Shown here: piece after piece, positions 7,549 to 14,018 of the stretch
How positions within the stretch are numbered: position 1 is the first letter of the stretch
Layout: the number at the start of each line of letters is the position of its first letter
DNA from: Phocaeicola plebeius
GTDB taxonomy: Bacteria; Bacteroidota; Bacteroidia; Bacteroidales; Bacteroidaceae
Assembly (NCBI GenBank): GCA_004558305.1
Contig: SFDG01000058.1
Coordinates: 1-14,186, forward strand
DNA: 14,186 bases
Direction: 5' to 3'
Made by a program: the position numbers and the translations under genes
The notes under the pieces: generated by a model
Told to the model about the DNA's origin: nothing
The model's input: the letters and a program-made list of their open reading frames with translations, nothing else
Databases searched by the model: none

Positions 7549-8340
7549 TTATAAAGATTCTGCCAGCGCCTGTTCCACCCGGTTGGTCAGGTCGACGAAG
7601 TCGGCCACCGAGAGTTGCTCAGGCCGTTTGTTGAAGATGGGGTCCGCGCTCAGCGGGTGCCCTTTCTCCAGGATGGGGGAGATGGAGTTGCGCAGCGTCT
7701 TGCGGCGTTGGTTGAAGGTGGTCTTCACGATTTGTTTGAACAGCCGCTCGTCGCAGCCCAGTTCCTGCGTGTCGTTGCGGGTCATGCGGATGACCGCGCT
7801 TTTCACCTTCGGAGGGGGATTGAACACGTGCTCGTGGACGGTGAACAGGTATTCCACCTTGTACCATGCCTGGATGAGCACGCTCAGGATGCCGTAGGTC
7901 TTGCTGCCCGGCGCGGCGGCGATGCGTTCGGCCACCTCTTTCTGGATCATGCCCGTGCAGCAGGGGATGAGTTGCTTGTAGTCGAGCATCTTGAAGAAGA
8001 TCTGGCTCGATATGTTGTAGGGGTAGTTGCCGGTCAGGACGAAGGGCTGTCCGCCGAACACCTCGTCGAGCCGCATCTTCAGGAAATCCTGCTCGATGAT
8101 GTTGTCGCCCAGCCGGGAGAAATGCTCGTGCAGGTAGGCCACCGACTCGCGGTCCAGCTCCACGACCTTCACTTCCCTCCCTTTCGGCAGGAGGAACTGG
8201 GTGAGCACCCCCATGCCCGGCCCCACTTCCAGTACGGGTAGGCCGGGACAGGCATCCACCGTGTCGGCGATGTCGCTGGCCACCTGCAGGTCTTTCAGGA
8301 AATGCTGCCCCAAAAACTTCTTTGGCTTTACTGATTTCAT
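7549..8340 (-). CDS. rsmA: 16S rRNA dimethyladenosine transferase RsmA (KsgA)
   Basis: A 263-residue SAM-dependent enzyme that dimethylates two adjacent adenines in helix 45 of 16S rRNA late in 30S assembly. The N-terminal KKFLGQHFL (7-15) is the family hallmark. The SAM-binding motif I is LEVGPGMG (37-44), the acidic loop is VELD (60-63), and the catalytic motif IV is NYPYNISS (105-112), here with Y in place of the common L or F. Loss of this methylation classically gives kasugamycin resistance. It is the first gene of an rsmA-mgtE pair. It starts 29 nt below a palindrome that carries a -7 element on its strand, shared with the divergent flippase-like gene. Confidence 0.97.
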   Translation of the reverse strand: MKSVKPKKFLGQHFLKDLQVASDIADTVDACPGLPVLEVGPGMGVLTQFLLPKGREVKVVELDRESVAYLHEHFSRLGDNIIEQDFLKMRLDEVFGGQPFVLTGNYPYNISSQIFFKMLDYKQLIPCCTGMIQKEVAERIAAAPGSKTYGILSVLIQAWYKVEYLFTVHEHVFNPPPKVKSAVIRMTRNDTQELGCDERLFKQIVKTTFNQRRKTLRNSISPILEKGHPLSADPIFNKRPEQLSVADFVDLTNRVEQALAESL

Positions 8341-8353
8341 TCCTTATTATTTA

Positions 8354-8378
8354 TTATCTTTGCAACGTGCAAAGATAA
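8354..8378. promoter_or_regulatory. 25-nt palindrome with overlapping divergent -7 elements
   Basis: Two 11-bp arms, TTATCTTTGCA (8354-8364) and TGCAAAGATAA (8368-8378), are exact inverted copies around ACG. Each arm contains TATCTTTG, a perfect TAnnTTTG -7 element: 8355-8362 on the plus strand for the flippase-like gene and 8377-8370 on the minus strand for rsmA. Predicted starts (about 8369 and 8363) give leaders of roughly 36 and 23 nt. Neither side has a clear TTTG at -33. It could also be an operator for a dimeric regulator. Confidence 0.6.
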
Positions 8379-8394
8379 CACTAATCTTTAATAT

Positions 8395-8399
8395 AGGAA
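8395..8399 (+). promoter_or_regulatory. SD-like AGGAA before a TTG start
   Basis: AGGAA ends 6 nt before the TTG at 8406. An in-frame TAA at 8400-8402 leaves only GTT and then TTG, so this site supports TTG as the start of the flippase-like gene. Confidence 0.5.
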
Positions 8400-8405
8400 T
8401 AAGTT

Positions 8406-9428
8406 TTGGAACGAAGTACGATAAAAAAGAGAATAAACAAGTCCCTGCAGGTCGGTTTTCCGCTTCTTCTGGGAGCCGCGATTCTGGTCTGGACCTATCA
8501 TGGATTCGATTTTGACCATCTCTGGGGCGTGTTCGACCAGGGCATCGACTACGGATGGATGGGCGTGTCGCTGCTCTTCGGCATCCTGGCCCATGTGTTG
8601 CGCGGCTGGCGCTGGAACCTGGCCTTGGCCCCTCTGGGGGAATATCCCCGGCGTTCCGACAGTGTCTATGCCGTCTTCGTCTCCTATGCGGCCAATCTGG
8701 TGCTGCCCCGGGTGGGGGAGGTGTCCCGCTGCGGCATCCTGGCCAAGTACGACGGGGTGTCGTTCGCCCGCTCGCTGGGCACGGTGGTCACCGAGCGGCT
8801 GGTCGATTCCGTGTGTGTGCTGCTCGTCACGCTGGGCACCCTGCTGCTGCAGTCGTCCACCTTCGCCCGTTTCTTCCGGCTGACGGGTACGGACAGTGCC
8901 TTCTTCCTCCGTCTGTTCACCACCACCAATTTCTACATCACCCTCCTCTGCCTGGCAGCCATGGCGGTGCTGGCCGTCTGGCTGGTGCGCAACCTGACCC
9001 TCTTCGGCCGCCTGCGCGGACTGCTGCAGGGCATCTGGCAGGGCTGCCTGTCCATCCGCCGTGTCCGCCGCCCCTGGCTCTACCTTATTTATACTATAGG
9101 CATCTGGGCCTGCTATTTCTTCCATTTCTATCTCACCTTCTACTGCTTCAGCTTTACGGCCCAGCTGGGATGGACGGCAGGCATGGCCCTGTTCGTGGCC
9201 GGGAGCATCGCGGTCATTGTCCCCACCCCCAACGGGGCCGGGCCGTGGCACTTTGCCATCATCACGCTGATGATGATGTATGGCATATCGAAGGAGGATG
9301 CAGGAATTTTTGCCCTTATCGTGCATGGAATCCAAACTTTTTTATTAATTTTGTTGGGTATTTACGGATTGGTGGCATTGCCGCTGACCCACCAACTATC
9401 AACTCAAAAAAAACAGTTCTATGAGTGA
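8406..9428 (+). CDS. Flippase-like integral membrane protein (UPF0104/lysylphosphatidylglycerol synthetase TM family)
   Basis: A 340-residue polytopic inner-membrane protein of the UPF0104/YbhN/AglD-type family, related to the membrane half of MprF. Family motifs are present: NLVLPRVGEVSR (97-108), with the conserved P-x-R-x-G-E core, and PTPNGAGPWHF (273-283). About eight hydrophobic helices are seen, from about 17-30 through 303-326. There is no soluble aminoacyltransferase domain, so it is not a full MprF. The family is thought to move lipid or lipid-linked sugars, but the substrate is unknown here. The start is TTG: a TAA stop lies 6 nt upstream in frame and the next in-frame ATG is residue 52. 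Its stop overlaps the pepD start by 8 nt, indicating an operon. Confidence 0.9.
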   Translation: MERSTIKKRINKSLQVGFPLLLGAAILVWTYHGFDFDHLWGVFDQGIDYGWMGVSLLFGILAHVLRGWRWNLALAPLGEYPRRSDSVYAVFVSYAANLVLPRVGEVSRCGILAKYDGVSFARSLGTVVTERLVDSVCVLLVTLGTLLLQSSTFARFFRLTGTDSAFFLRLFTTTNFYITLLCLAAMAVLAVWLVRNLTLFGRLRGLLQGIWQGCLSIRRVRRPWLYLIYTIGIWACYFFHFYLTFYCFSFTAQLGWTAGMALFVAGSIAVIVPTPNGAGPWHFAIITLMMMYGISKEDAGIFALIVHGIQTFLLILLGIYGLVALPLTHQLSTQKKQFYE

Positions 9429-10878
9429 AATCCTTTCATTAGCCCCACAGCAAGTGTGGAAAAACTTTTATGCGTTAACACAAGTACCCCGTCCGTCAGG
9501 GCATTTGCAGCAAATCCAGGCTTTCCTGCTGGAGTTCGGCCGGCAGGCCGGAGTGGAAACGTTCCAGGACGAAGCGGGCAATATCATCTACCGCAAGCCC
9601 GCCACCCCGGGCATGGAGAACCGCAAGACGGTGATCCTGCAGGCACACATGGACATGGTGCCGCAGAAGACCAAGGACACGCAGCATGATTTCGAGAAAG
9701 ACCCCATACAGGCCTACATCGACGGCGAATGGGTGCGGGCCAAGGGGACGACCCTGGGGGCCGACAACGGTATGGGCGTGGCTACGATCATGGCCGTGAT
9801 GGAGGACAAGACCCTGAAGCACGGTCCGCTGGTGGGACTGGTGACCGCCGACGAGGAGACCGGCATGTTCGGGGCCTTCGGACTGAAGCCCGGTACCATC
9901 GAAGGGGATATCCTGCTGAACCTTGATTCGGAAGAAGAGGGGGAACTCTATATCGGATGTGCGGGAGGCGAGGACCTGAGCGCGACCTTGGAATACAAGG
10001 AAGAACCCACCGACCCCGAGGATGTGGCCTTGAAGGTGACCCTGAAGGGGCTGCGCGGCGGCCATTCGGGACTGCAGATCGGCTGGGGACATGCCAATGC
10101 CAACAAGCTCATGGCCCGTTTCCTGAACCAGGTGATTGCCTACGACGAGGCTTGCCTCGTGTCGTGGACAGGCGGCAACATGCGCAATGCCATTCCGCGC
10201 GAGTGTGAAGTGGTCATTACCGTCCCGGCTTCCGAAGTGGAAGACGTGGAGGCGTTTGTCGGCGAATGCCAGCAGGTGTGGAGAGACGAGTATGCCACCA
10301 TCGAGGACGGCCTGACCTTCGAGTCCGAGCGGGTGGGACTGCCGGCCCTGATGGTGCCCGACGAAATCCGCGACAACTTGCTCGATGCCATCTATGCGTG
10401 CCCCAACGGCGTGGAACGCTACATTCCCACCATCCCCGACACGGTGGAGACTTCTTCCAACCTGGCCATTGTGGAAATCGGTGGCGGTAAGGCATCCGTG
10501 CAGGTGCTCACGCGCAGTTCCCGCGAGTCGATGAAGGACTATCGCAATACGGCCATCGAGAGCTGCTTCTCCATGGCAGGAATGCACGTGGAGCGCAGCG
10601 GCAGCTATTCGGGCTGGGAACCGGATGTGAATTCGCCCATCCTGCACGCCATGAAGAAGAGCTATGCCGCCCAGTTCGGTACGGAACCCGAGGTGAAGGT
10701 CATCCATGCCGGTCTGGAATGCGGCATCATCGGTGCGGTGATTCCGGGGCTGGACATGATTTCTTTCGGTCCCACCTTGCAGTGCCCGCATACGCCGGAA
10801 GAGCGTTGCCACATTGCGTCTGTGGGTAAGTTCTACGATTTCCTGCTGGCTACGCTGGAGAATACACCGGAGAAGTAA
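9421..10878 (+). CDS. pepD: Aminoacyl-histidine dipeptidase PepD (M20 family)
   Basis: A 485-residue cytosolic di-zinc peptidase of clan MH, subfamily M20C, that splits Xaa-His and other dipeptides. Metal and catalytic residues are all visible: H76 and D78 in QAHMDM, bridging D115 in LGADNGMG, catalytic E145 with metal-binding E146 in ADEETGMFG, D169 in NLDSEEEGE, and the last metal histidine near H457 in QCPHTPEER. The dimerisation/lid segment GLRGGHSGLQIGWGHANANK is typical of PepD. Length matches the E. coli enzyme. The ATG overlaps the end of the flippase-like gene, so translation is probably coupled. A hairpin repeat starting 12 nt downstream may end the transcript. Confidence 0.97.
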   Translation: MSEILSLAPQQVWKNFYALTQVPRPSGHLQQIQAFLLEFGRQAGVETFQDEAGNIIYRKPATPGMENRKTVILQAHMDMVPQKTKDTQHDFEKDPIQAYIDGEWVRAKGTTLGADNGMGVATIMAVMEDKTLKHGPLVGLVTADEETGMFGAFGLKPGTIEGDILLNLDSEEEGELYIGCAGGEDLSATLEYKEEPTDPEDVALKVTLKGLRGGHSGLQIGWGHANANKLMARFLNQVIAYDEACLVSWTGGNMRNAIPRECEVVITVPASEVEDVEAFVGECQQVWRDEYATIEDGLTFESERVGLPALMVPDEIRDNLLDAIYACPNGVERYIPTIPDTVETSSNLAIVEIGGGKASVQVLTRSSRESMKDYRNTAIESCFSMAGMHVERSGSYSGWEPDVNSPILHAMKKSYAAQFGTEPEVKVIHAGLECGIIGAVIPGLDMISFGPTLQCPHTPEERCHIASVGKFYDFLLATLENTPEK

Positions 10879-10890
10879 ACCCTAACAAAT

Positions 10891-11054
10891 TGTCATTCTG
10901 AACGTAGTTACCAAGGCATTCCGGGCGGACACGCAGGTCCGCCCCTACAACGTCATTCATCGAATCGTTTCACACAACGTGTGATGGGGACTACCAATGA
11001 CGAAAACCGTAGGGGCAGACCTATGTGTCTGCCCGGAAACATCCACCTCGGCAT
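10891..11054. repeat. Composite hairpin repeat (family B), locus 2
   Basis: It begins TGTCATTCTGAACG (10891-10904), like the family A ends. Two family B units face each other in the order opposite to locus 1: GGGCGGAC (10923-10930) / GTCCGCCC (10937-10944), then GGGCAGAC (11013-11020) / GTCTGCCC (11027-11034), each with a 6-nt loop. Between them lies a small palindrome, TCACAC-AAC-GTGTGA (10970-10984). No closing ATGACA is seen, and the sequence diverges just before the GNAT gene. It fills the 193-bp gap between pepD and that gene and encodes nothing. Confidence 0.85.
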
Positions 11055-11071
11055 TTATATAGCATCATCCT

Positions 11072-11512
11072 ATGAAACAAGAACTTGAAATACGTTGCGT
11101 GACGGAACCGCTCGACGAATATGTGGCGGCCGTCCGCCATTTGCTGCGCCAGCTCACCACCCGCTGTGTTCCCTTCGGGCGGGTGGAGCTGGAGCAGCTC
11201 CTTGCCGACGAATCCTCCCGGCTCTACGTGGCTTGTCTGGAGGGCAGCATCGTGGGAATGGCCACCATCGGTACCTACCTGTGCCCCACCGGCCGGAAAT
11301 ACTGGCTCGAAGATGTGGTGGTGGACGAAGCCTACCGCGGAAGGGGAGTGGCCCGTGCCTTTCTCGAAACCCTTGTCGGCGACCTGCACCTGAGCGGGAC
11401 CGAGAAGCTCTATCTCACCTCCAATCCGGCCCGTGTCGCCGCCAATCGTCTGTACCAGTCGATGGACTTCCAGCCCAAGGTCACGAATGTGTATTGCAAG
11501 GCGGCGGAGTAG
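11072..11512 (+). CDS. GNAT-family N-acetyltransferase
   Basis: A 146-residue single-domain acetyltransferase of the GNAT fold, expected to transfer an acetyl group from acetyl-CoA to an amine. Strand beta-4 and motif A are clear: YWLEDVVVDEAYRGRGVAR (77-95), with the acetyl-CoA-binding RGRGVA at 89-94. Near the end NPARVAANRLYQSMDF (118-133) is the usual motif B with Y128. The substrate is not predictable. The gene follows repeat locus 2 and has no recognisable promoter or SD. Its last 32 nt overlap the end of the convergent DUF4435 gene on the opposite strand, so the two transcripts are antisense at their ends. Confidence 0.93.
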   Translation: MKQELEIRCVTEPLDEYVAAVRHLLRQLTTRCVPFGRVELEQLLADESSRLYVACLEGSIVGMATIGTYLCPTGRKYWLEDVVVDEAYRGRGVARAFLETLVGDLHLSGTEKLYLTSNPARVAANRLYQSMDFQPKVTNVYCKAAE

Positions 11513-12503
11513 CAGCCGGCTGCAGGAGCTGCAGGAACTCCTCCACATCCCGACGGATTCGTTGGTAGAGGGGACACTGCTTGTAGTTCGTGTTCTTCCG
11601 CAGCACTTGGTCCACCCCTACGACGGAACGGTCGTAGGCCGTCAGCTCGTTCTGTAGCTGCACCTTGTGCAGGGCCAGCCGGTGGATCTGTTCTTCCCGT
11701 TCCCGCCGCAGGCTGTTGCAGACAGGCACCAGCAGGCGCAGGACCACATTGTTCATGACGTGGTGGCCTTGGATGAACAGGTACGTGGTGTCCGGCGTCA
11801 CGCCCAGTTGGGCGAACTCCTGCTTCAGCTGCTCGATTTCCTCCAGCGAGGCGCGGTGCGCCTTTTCCAGACTGTACAGTTTCTTGTTCACCCGCTTGGC
11901 CATCTGGGCGAGGCTGTCTTCCGGGTGGCGGGGATTCACCGAGTCCAGCCGCACGAACGAGCAGAAGTCCAGCAGCGAGAATTCCGAGAGGTTCTGCTTG
12001 CGGTAGAACCATACCGACCAGACAAACAGCGGATAGGCGATGCGCGAATACTGGCGCATGAACTCCGGGAAGTCGATGAGGGGATGGTCGTTCAGGGTCG
12101 CCGTTACGCACACCTCGTGGAGCGACTCGGCGTAACACAGATAGTTCTCGATGGCATAGGCATAGGTCTGCAGGACATAGGGGCTGCCCAGCATATAGCG
12201 CGAGGTCTGTGTGCGGCCTTGCAGCAGATAGTCGTAGTCGCTGTCCACACAGGCTATCATGTTCTTGCCCAGCTGGTTCATCAGGACCGTTTTCTTCCCC
12301 TTGGCCAGCGTGCTTCTCGACGGCAGCATCACCTCGAAATAGCGCGTCTGGTCCTCGTAGTCCGCCAGGATGGAACGCCAGAACAGTACATCGTCGTAGC
12401 TTTCCACGTAGGCCACGATCTTCCTCCGGGCGCATTTCGGCTTCAGGTTGTTGGCCGCCTCGATGTAGCGCGATGACAGGTTGTCGGTCAGTCTTTTCCC
12501 CAT
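11481..12503 (-). CDS. DUF4435 (TOPRIM-like) protein, AriB-like partner of the upstream ATPase
   Basis: A 340-residue soluble protein matching DUF4435, a TOPRIM-fold family. The metal-binding TOPRIM residues are visible: E34 in VAYVESYDDVLFW (30-42) and the DxD pair D87/D89 in ACVDSDYDYLL (84-94). YAIENYLC (116-123) is a further conserved family block. Helices at 196-235 and 262-325 are charged and partly coiled-coil. DUF4435 is the effector (AriB) of PARIS, where it acts as a nuclease on tRNA once released by the ATPase AriA. It starts 27 nt after the ATPase stop, with GGAGG (12514-12510) 6 nt before the ATG, an unusually good SD for this phylum. Family assignment is firm; a defence role here is inference. 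Confidence 0.85.
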   Translation of the reverse strand: MGKRLTDNLSSRYIEAANNLKPKCARRKIVAYVESYDDVLFWRSILADYEDQTRYFEVMLPSRSTLAKGKKTVLMNQLGKNMIACVDSDYDYLLQGRTQTSRYMLGSPYVLQTYAYAIENYLCYAESLHEVCVTATLNDHPLIDFPEFMRQYSRIAYPLFVWSVWFYRKQNLSEFSLLDFCSFVRLDSVNPRHPEDSLAQMAKRVNKKLYSLEKAHRASLEEIEQLKQEFAQLGVTPDTTYLFIQGHHVMNNVVLRLLVPVCNSLRREREEQIHRLALHKVQLQNELTAYDRSVVGVDQVLRKNTNYKQCPLYQRIRRDVEEFLQLLQPAATPPPCNTHS

Positions 12504-12530
12504 AGCTTGCCTCCGTTTCCTTCTATGCGG

Positions 12531-13355
12531 TCAGTAGGAAGTGATGTCGCTCACTTCGGTCACGGCATCCACCCATCCGTTCATGATGAGTGCCGGCGAA
12601 TGGGTCGTCATGATGATCTGCGTGTTCGGATTCAGCTCCCGTATCAGCTCGATGAGCCGTTGCTGCCACTCCACGTGGAGCGAGATTTCCGGTTCGTCCA
12701 TGAACAGTGTGCAGTGCTCGAAATCCTGCACCAGTACGGTCAGCAGGATGACCAGCATCTGCTTCTCGCCCGAGGAAAGCTGGTAGGGGGTCAGCGTGTC
12801 GCCGTCCTGTTCGAAAAGTATTTCGTTGCTCTTGCGCAGGATGCGTTTCCCCGTTTCGCTGAACAGGTCGTCCATCAGGTCCTGGAACCGGGTCTTGGCC
12901 TTCGACACCTCTGCTGCCCGGGCTGCGTCTTCGGGTTGGCCGCTGGTCAGCAGTTCGATGATGCGGTTGCCGATGTTCACCTGATAGTCCAGGTAGCGGC
13001 GTTGGAGCTGGTAGATTTGCCAGTCCAGTTCGGTCCGCACGTTCTGGTTCCCGATTTTCTCGATGAGCGAGGAACTGATGAGCGGGCGGTCGAAACTGCG
13101 GATCACGTTGAAGTGGATGTAGGTAGCGTCGGCCGGACAGAACTCGAAACGTACTCCCGCCCTGTCGCCGTTGCTCAGTGCCCCGCCTTCCAGGTCGTCG
13201 AGGCTTTTCACCGAGTTGTTCAGGATGGTGCTTTTCCCGATGCCGTTCACGCCGCTCAGGATGTTCACGTCCGGCCGCAGGTCCCAGGAGATGTTCTTCC
13301 GTCCCCACAGTCCGATGATTTCAATGCGCTTGATGTACTCCGCTTGCTTTTTCAT
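12531..13355 (-). CDS. ABC/SMC-like AAA ATPase (AAA_15/AAA_21 type), AriA-like
   Basis: A 274-residue ATPase with the OLD/SbcC-type ABC head. Walker A is GVNGIGKST (35-43), the signature is LSSGEKQM (193-200), Walker B is CTLFMDEPE (215-223) and the switch histidine is in TTHSP (250-254). All catalytic positions are intact. The region between Walker A and the signature (about 150 residues) is helical and short, with no long coiled coil, so the protein is smaller than typical OLD or AriA proteins. No nuclease domain is fused; the TOPRIM part is the separate next gene. It is the first gene of the pair, with its own promoter at 13383-13413, and is divergent from a small basic gene. A role in sensing and controlling the DUF4435 partner is inferred from PARIS. 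Confidence 0.9.
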   Translation of the reverse strand: MKKQAEYIKRIEIIGLWGRKNISWDLRPDVNILSGVNGIGKSTILNNSVKSLDDLEGGALSNGDRAGVRFEFCPADATYIHFNVIRSFDRPLISSSLIEKIGNQNVRTELDWQIYQLQRRYLDYQVNIGNRIIELLTSGQPEDAARAAEVSKAKTRFQDLMDDLFSETGKRILRKSNEILFEQDGDTLTPYQLSSGEKQMLVILLTVLVQDFEHCTLFMDEPEISLHVEWQQRLIELIRELNPNTQIIMTTHSPALIMNGWVDAVTEVSDITSY

Positions 13356-13382
13356 GGTGCTTCAGGTTTTTGCTACTGCAAA

Positions 13383-13413
13383 CAAAGTTAGCGGATTCCT
13401 CCGACATATCCAA
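13383..13413 (-). promoter_or_regulatory. Promoter of the ATPase-DUF4435 operon
   Basis: On the minus strand TTG (13413-13411) and TAACTTTG (13390-13383) are separated by 20 nt, fitting the Bacteroidota -33/-7 pattern. Transcription would start near 13376, about 20 nt before the ATG at 13355. Confidence 0.7.
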
Positions 13414-13471
13414 CTCTTCCCGGCTTTTTTTGTCCCGCGGATCCGGTCTGTCCATTCTGCCGGAAAAATCC

Positions 13472-13503
13472 TTGCAGGTTCTCGAAAAAGATGTGTATAT
13501 TTG
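13472..13503 (+). promoter_or_regulatory. Promoter of the small helicase-associated-like gene
   Basis: TTG (13472-13474) and TATATTTG (13496-13503) are separated by 21 nt and match the -33/-7 pattern. The predicted start near 13510 leaves a leader of about 24 nt that includes the AGGAGG site. Confidence 0.7.
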
Positions 13504-13521
13504 CGCCATAATTCAATGAAA

Positions 13522-13527
13522 AGGAGG
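13522..13527 (+). promoter_or_regulatory. Perfect Shine-Dalgarno AGGAGG
   Basis: AGGAGG ends 6 nt before the ATG at 13534. It decides the start against the in-frame ATG at 13516, which would read through the site as Arg-Arg. Such a strong SD is uncommon in Bacteroidota. Confidence 0.7.
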
Positions 13528-13533
13528 TTTATC

Positions 13534-13764
13534 ATGATCAGAGAGGAACTTTGGGAGAAGAACTATGCAGCCGTTTGGCAGTTTGTGCAGCAGAATCACC
13601 GGGGCCCGTCGCGCCATCACGTAGAGGAATACCGCATGTTGAACTGGATGAAGTACAATCGCAAGAAGTTGAACCAGAAACAGATGGATCCTGACCGGAA
13701 GGAGAAGTTCCTGAAGCTGCAGGAGCTGATTCATTCGTTCCACCGGGTGAACCAGTACTTGTAG
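13534..13764 (+). CDS. Small basic protein resembling a helicase-associated (HA) domain
   Basis: A 76-residue, strongly basic protein beginning MIREELWEKNYAAVWQFV. The pattern W-x(4)-A-x(3)-F near the start, followed by the HVEEY segment, LNWMKYNRKKL and then DPDRKEKFLKLQEL, resembles one helicase-associated domain (W...y..L..y......vp......LG.Wv..qR...L...r...L). In large proteins that helical domain occurs in tandem and probably binds nucleic acid. Here a single copy makes up the whole protein. It has its own promoter and a perfect SD. It is divergent from the ATPase-DUF4435 operon and is followed within 4 nt by repeat family C. No function is established; a nucleic-acid-binding role is inferred only from likeness and charge. 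Confidence 0.75.
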   Translation: MIREELWEKNYAAVWQFVQQNHRGPSRHHVEEYRMLNWMKYNRKKLNQKQMDPDRKEKFLKLQELIHSFHRVNQYL

Positions 13765-13767
13765 GCT

Positions 13768-13835
13768 TAAACACAGAGGCACAGAGGCCACAGAGTTTTT
13801 TTGAATAAACACAAAGGCACAAAGGCCACAAAGGG
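13768..13835 (-). repeat. Tandem repeat, family C, reverse orientation
   Basis: TAAACACAGAGGCACAGAGG and TAAACACAAAGGCACAAAGG are two degenerate units, the reverse complement of the words at 291-390. They start 4 nt after the stop codon of the small gene. Together with 13971-13999 they form inverted arms around the family A copy. Confidence 0.75.
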
Positions 13836-13863
13836 ATATTTTCAAGAGAGCGTGTCCTTTTTA

Positions 13864-13963
13864 TTGTCATCCTGAGCGACTTTCTTGTCATCCTGAGCAA
13901 CGCGAAGGATCTGTAAACATAAAGTGGATGTATCAGATGCTTCACTTTGTTCCCAGCATGACA
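13864..13963. repeat. Intergenic repeat, family A, copy 2 with a duplicated left end
   Basis: The element at 13886-13963 has ends TGTCAT and ATGACA and the same core as 76-153. A partial second left end, TTGTCATCCTGAGCGAC (13864-13880), precedes it, so the left end is present twice. Confidence 0.75.
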
Positions 13964-13970
13964 AAAATAA

Positions 13971-13999
13971 CTTTGTGCCCTCTGTGTCTCTGTGTTTAA
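13971..13999 (+). repeat. Repeat family C, forward orientation
   Basis: CTTTGTGCCCTCTGTG followed by TCTCTGTGTTTA matches the units at 291-390. It lies 19 nt beyond the mltG stop. The whole gap 13765-14018 is made of repeats, with no gene. Confidence 0.7.
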
Positions 14000-14018
14000 T
14001 CCATCACACACACTGCGT

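Noticed and set aside
6606..7634. 342-residue plus-strand frame opposite mgtE
   Set aside because: It is a His/Val-rich antisense shadow with no recognisable domain.
9496..10812. 438-residue minus-strand frame opposite pepD
   Set aside because: It is an antisense shadow of a gene with a complete metallopeptidase active site.
10919..11036. Insertion-sequence ends around the hairpin units
   Set aside because: The inverted units are long, but no transposase and no target-site duplication can be seen; a REP-like cluster fits better.
11481..13355. Toxin-antitoxin module
   Set aside because: Both proteins are too large and carry an ATPase head and a TOPRIM core, which fit the OLD/PARIS type better.
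13171..13764. Long 197-residue version of the small plus-strand gene
   Set aside because: The first part is antisense to the ATPase gene and lies upstream of the promoter at 13472-13503; the SD points to ATG 13534.
13538..14011. 157-residue minus-strand frame across the repeats
   Set aside because: It is translated repeat sequence plus the antisense of the small gene.
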